Of a DNA stretch of 13,949 bases, positions 12,942 through 13,949 are shown one piece after another; within the stretch, counting starts at the first letter, position 1, and the number at the start of each line of letters is the position of its first letter. The DNA is from an uncultured Bacteroidales bacterium (GTDB lineage: Bacteria; Bacteroidota; Bacteroidia; Bacteroidales; F082). The DNA lies in assembly GCA_937896505.1 (NCBI GenBank), contig CALBNP010000160.1, positions 1 through 13,949 of the forward strand. The letters are read 5' to 3'. The position numbers were made by a program, and so were the translations under genes. Under the pieces are notes generated by a model. That model was given only the letters and a program-made list of their open reading frames with translations. It ran no database searches and was not told where the DNA came from.

Positions 12942-13010
12942 CTGTTTTTTTTCGGAAACGGAAGTGTATTTTTCAAAAAAATGCAATTTCAAAAGTTCGG
13001 CTATAAAATA

Positions 13011-13886
13011 TCATTTCATTGTTTTTCTCACATCCAGCCCTTTCAAACTTTCTTCAAACCCGACCACCTGATAGTCGAATTCATATTGGCTCATTTCCGG
13101 AACATAATATGAATCGGCAAACATTTTCGGGATAGCGGGCAAAAAGAACGAGCCGAGCCATACCAGCGGATTGAAGATGCGCGAAATCCAGATGCGATGC
13201 CCGTGCTCTGCAGCAAAGTGGCGCACTATCTCAACGGTATCGGCAAGTTCCGCATTCTGAGGGAAGAACGTTCCCGACATCTCCCGAAGGATAATCTGCC
13301 TTACGAACTCGGCAAGATTATTCACATGCAGCATACTGCGTTTGTTGTGCCAGGCCGGGAATACGGGAACCTTTGTTGCAAGATATCCCAGCCGGGGCAG
13401 ATTGCCTTTGTTGCCAGGACCGTAAATCATAGGCGGACGAAGGATGCAAATCTTAAAGGATTCGCACTCCAATTCATGCAAACCATTTTCTGCCTGCAAC
13501 TTGCTGTCTCCATAGAAATCATTAGGCTGTGGCACTGTCTCCAGCGTCTTCACGCTACCCTTGAGCGACTTGCTGGCGTGATACACAATCCCGCTGCTCA
13601 TATAGATGAACTGCTTCACCCCGTGTTCCTTCGCCCACTTAGCCACCTCGATGGCAAGGTCACGGTTCACCTTGTAGTACAGCGGAGCCATCTCGGGCTT
13701 GGGGTCAACGTGCGCAATACCCGCAACGTGGAACACTGCGTCATACTTCGTAAAGTCAGCCTGCTTCCACGCGTTGTTCATTGTATCAACGGTATCCACT
13801 TCGAACTCCCCAGGAACCCGAAGCAACCATTTCTCTATGTTCGTACCGACAAAACTTCCGGCACCTGTAATCAATACTCGTTTCAT
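13011..13886 (-). CDS. NAD-dependent epimerase/dehydratase (extended SDR)
   Basis: This predicted sugar-nucleotide modifying enzyme of the extended short-chain dehydrogenase family supplies a precursor for surface polysaccharide; which sugar is unknown. The 291-aa protein has the cofactor loop GAGSFVG (8-14), an active-site strand IYMSSGIVY with S97/S98, and the YxxxK pair Y125/K129 in YGDSK. The substrate-side block RPPMIYGPGNKGN lies at 150-162. It lacks the longer C-terminus of GalE-like enzymes but looks complete. Start MKRVLITGAG is standard. It belongs with the sugar transferase, deacetylase and WbuC genes, from which the operon at 10393-12892 now separates it. Upstream genes lie outside the window. 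Confidence 0.9.
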   Translation of the reverse strand: MKRVLITGAGSFVGTNIEKWLLRVPGEFEVDTVDTMNNAWKQADFTKYDAVFHVAGIAHVDPKPEMAPLYYKVNRDLAIEVAKWAKEHGVKQFIYMSSGIVYHASKSLKGSVKTLETVPQPNDFYGDSKLQAENGLHELECESFKICILRPPMIYGPGNKGNLPRLGYLATKVPVFPAWHNKRSMLHVNNLAEFVRQIILREMSGTFFPQNAELADTVEIVRHFAAEHGHRIWISRIFNPLVWLGSFFLPAIPKMFADSYYVPEMSQYEFDYQVVGFEESLKGLDVRKTMK

Positions 13887-13949
13887 TATGATTCTTACCC
13901 GTTGGCGGAATTAAAGTAGTGCATATTTAATATGGCCAATCGGTTTGTT
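13887..13949 (-). other. Window edge; possible tail of an upstream polysaccharide gene
   Basis: Two minus-strand frames are open from the window edge: one ends NKPIGHIKYALL at a TAA (13911-13913), the other ends at a TAA close before the epimerase ATG. Either may be the end of the preceding gene; the stretch is too short to decide. Confidence 0.25.

Noticed and set aside
13197..13919. 240-aa plus-strand ORF
   Set aside because: Antisense shadow of the epimerase gene, which has clear cofactor and catalytic motifs.

Overview
The window looks like part of a Bacteroidales chromosome (Prevotella/Segatella- or Bacteroides-like). This rests on a DUF5675-like gene next to a T7-lysozyme-type amidase, a capsule/exopolysaccharide gene set, GxxExxY and RhuM genes, and TAnnTTTG-type promoter boxes. 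The genus is inferred; there is no rRNA or tRNA to settle it.

Layout. (1) Positions 1-1580, plus strand, visibly GC-rich: a DUF5675-like protein, a structured 177-bp gap, an N-acetylmuramoyl-L-alanine amidase, and a spanin-like lipoprotein. The lipoprotein start is buried out of frame in the amidase gene and its C-terminal membrane segment is in another frame. A strong hairpin terminator at about 1538-1576 closes the group. (2) Positions 1627-8358: an array of about 95-bp composite inverted repeats (eight complete copies, one copy split in two, two terminal half copies). Between copies sit minus-strand accessory genes: DUF4062 plus AlbA_2/GHKL protein; AAA ATPase plus two small ORFs; a GxxExxY-type nuclease-like protein; and a RhuM-family protein. 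(3) Positions 8382-10187 and 13011-13886, minus strand: the end of a polysaccharide operon (epimerase, sugar transferase, PIG-L deacetylase, WbuC cupin). (4) Positions 10393-12892: an AT-richer three-gene minus-strand operon with its own promoter (Cas2/SinR-like small protein, DUF3696-type AAA ATPase, unrecognised 330-aa protein). It lies between the epimerase and sugar transferase genes.

How the parts relate. The polysaccharide genes run leftward and meet the rightward amidase group tail to tail, with the repeat array at the junction. The array resembles a cassette platform: repeats are near constant in length, cargo genes are unrelated to each other and all point the same way, cargo edges coincide with defined points of the repeat (spacer or centre), and some ORFs take their stop codons from repeat sequence. 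No integrase or transposase is in the window, so any mobilising enzyme would act from elsewhere. The cargo types (ATPases with small partners, DUF4062/AlbA_2, RhuM, nuclease-like) are those commonly found in defence or selfish islands; that role is inferred here.

The most promising systems are the repeat-cassette array and the Cas2-like/DUF3696/330-aa operon.
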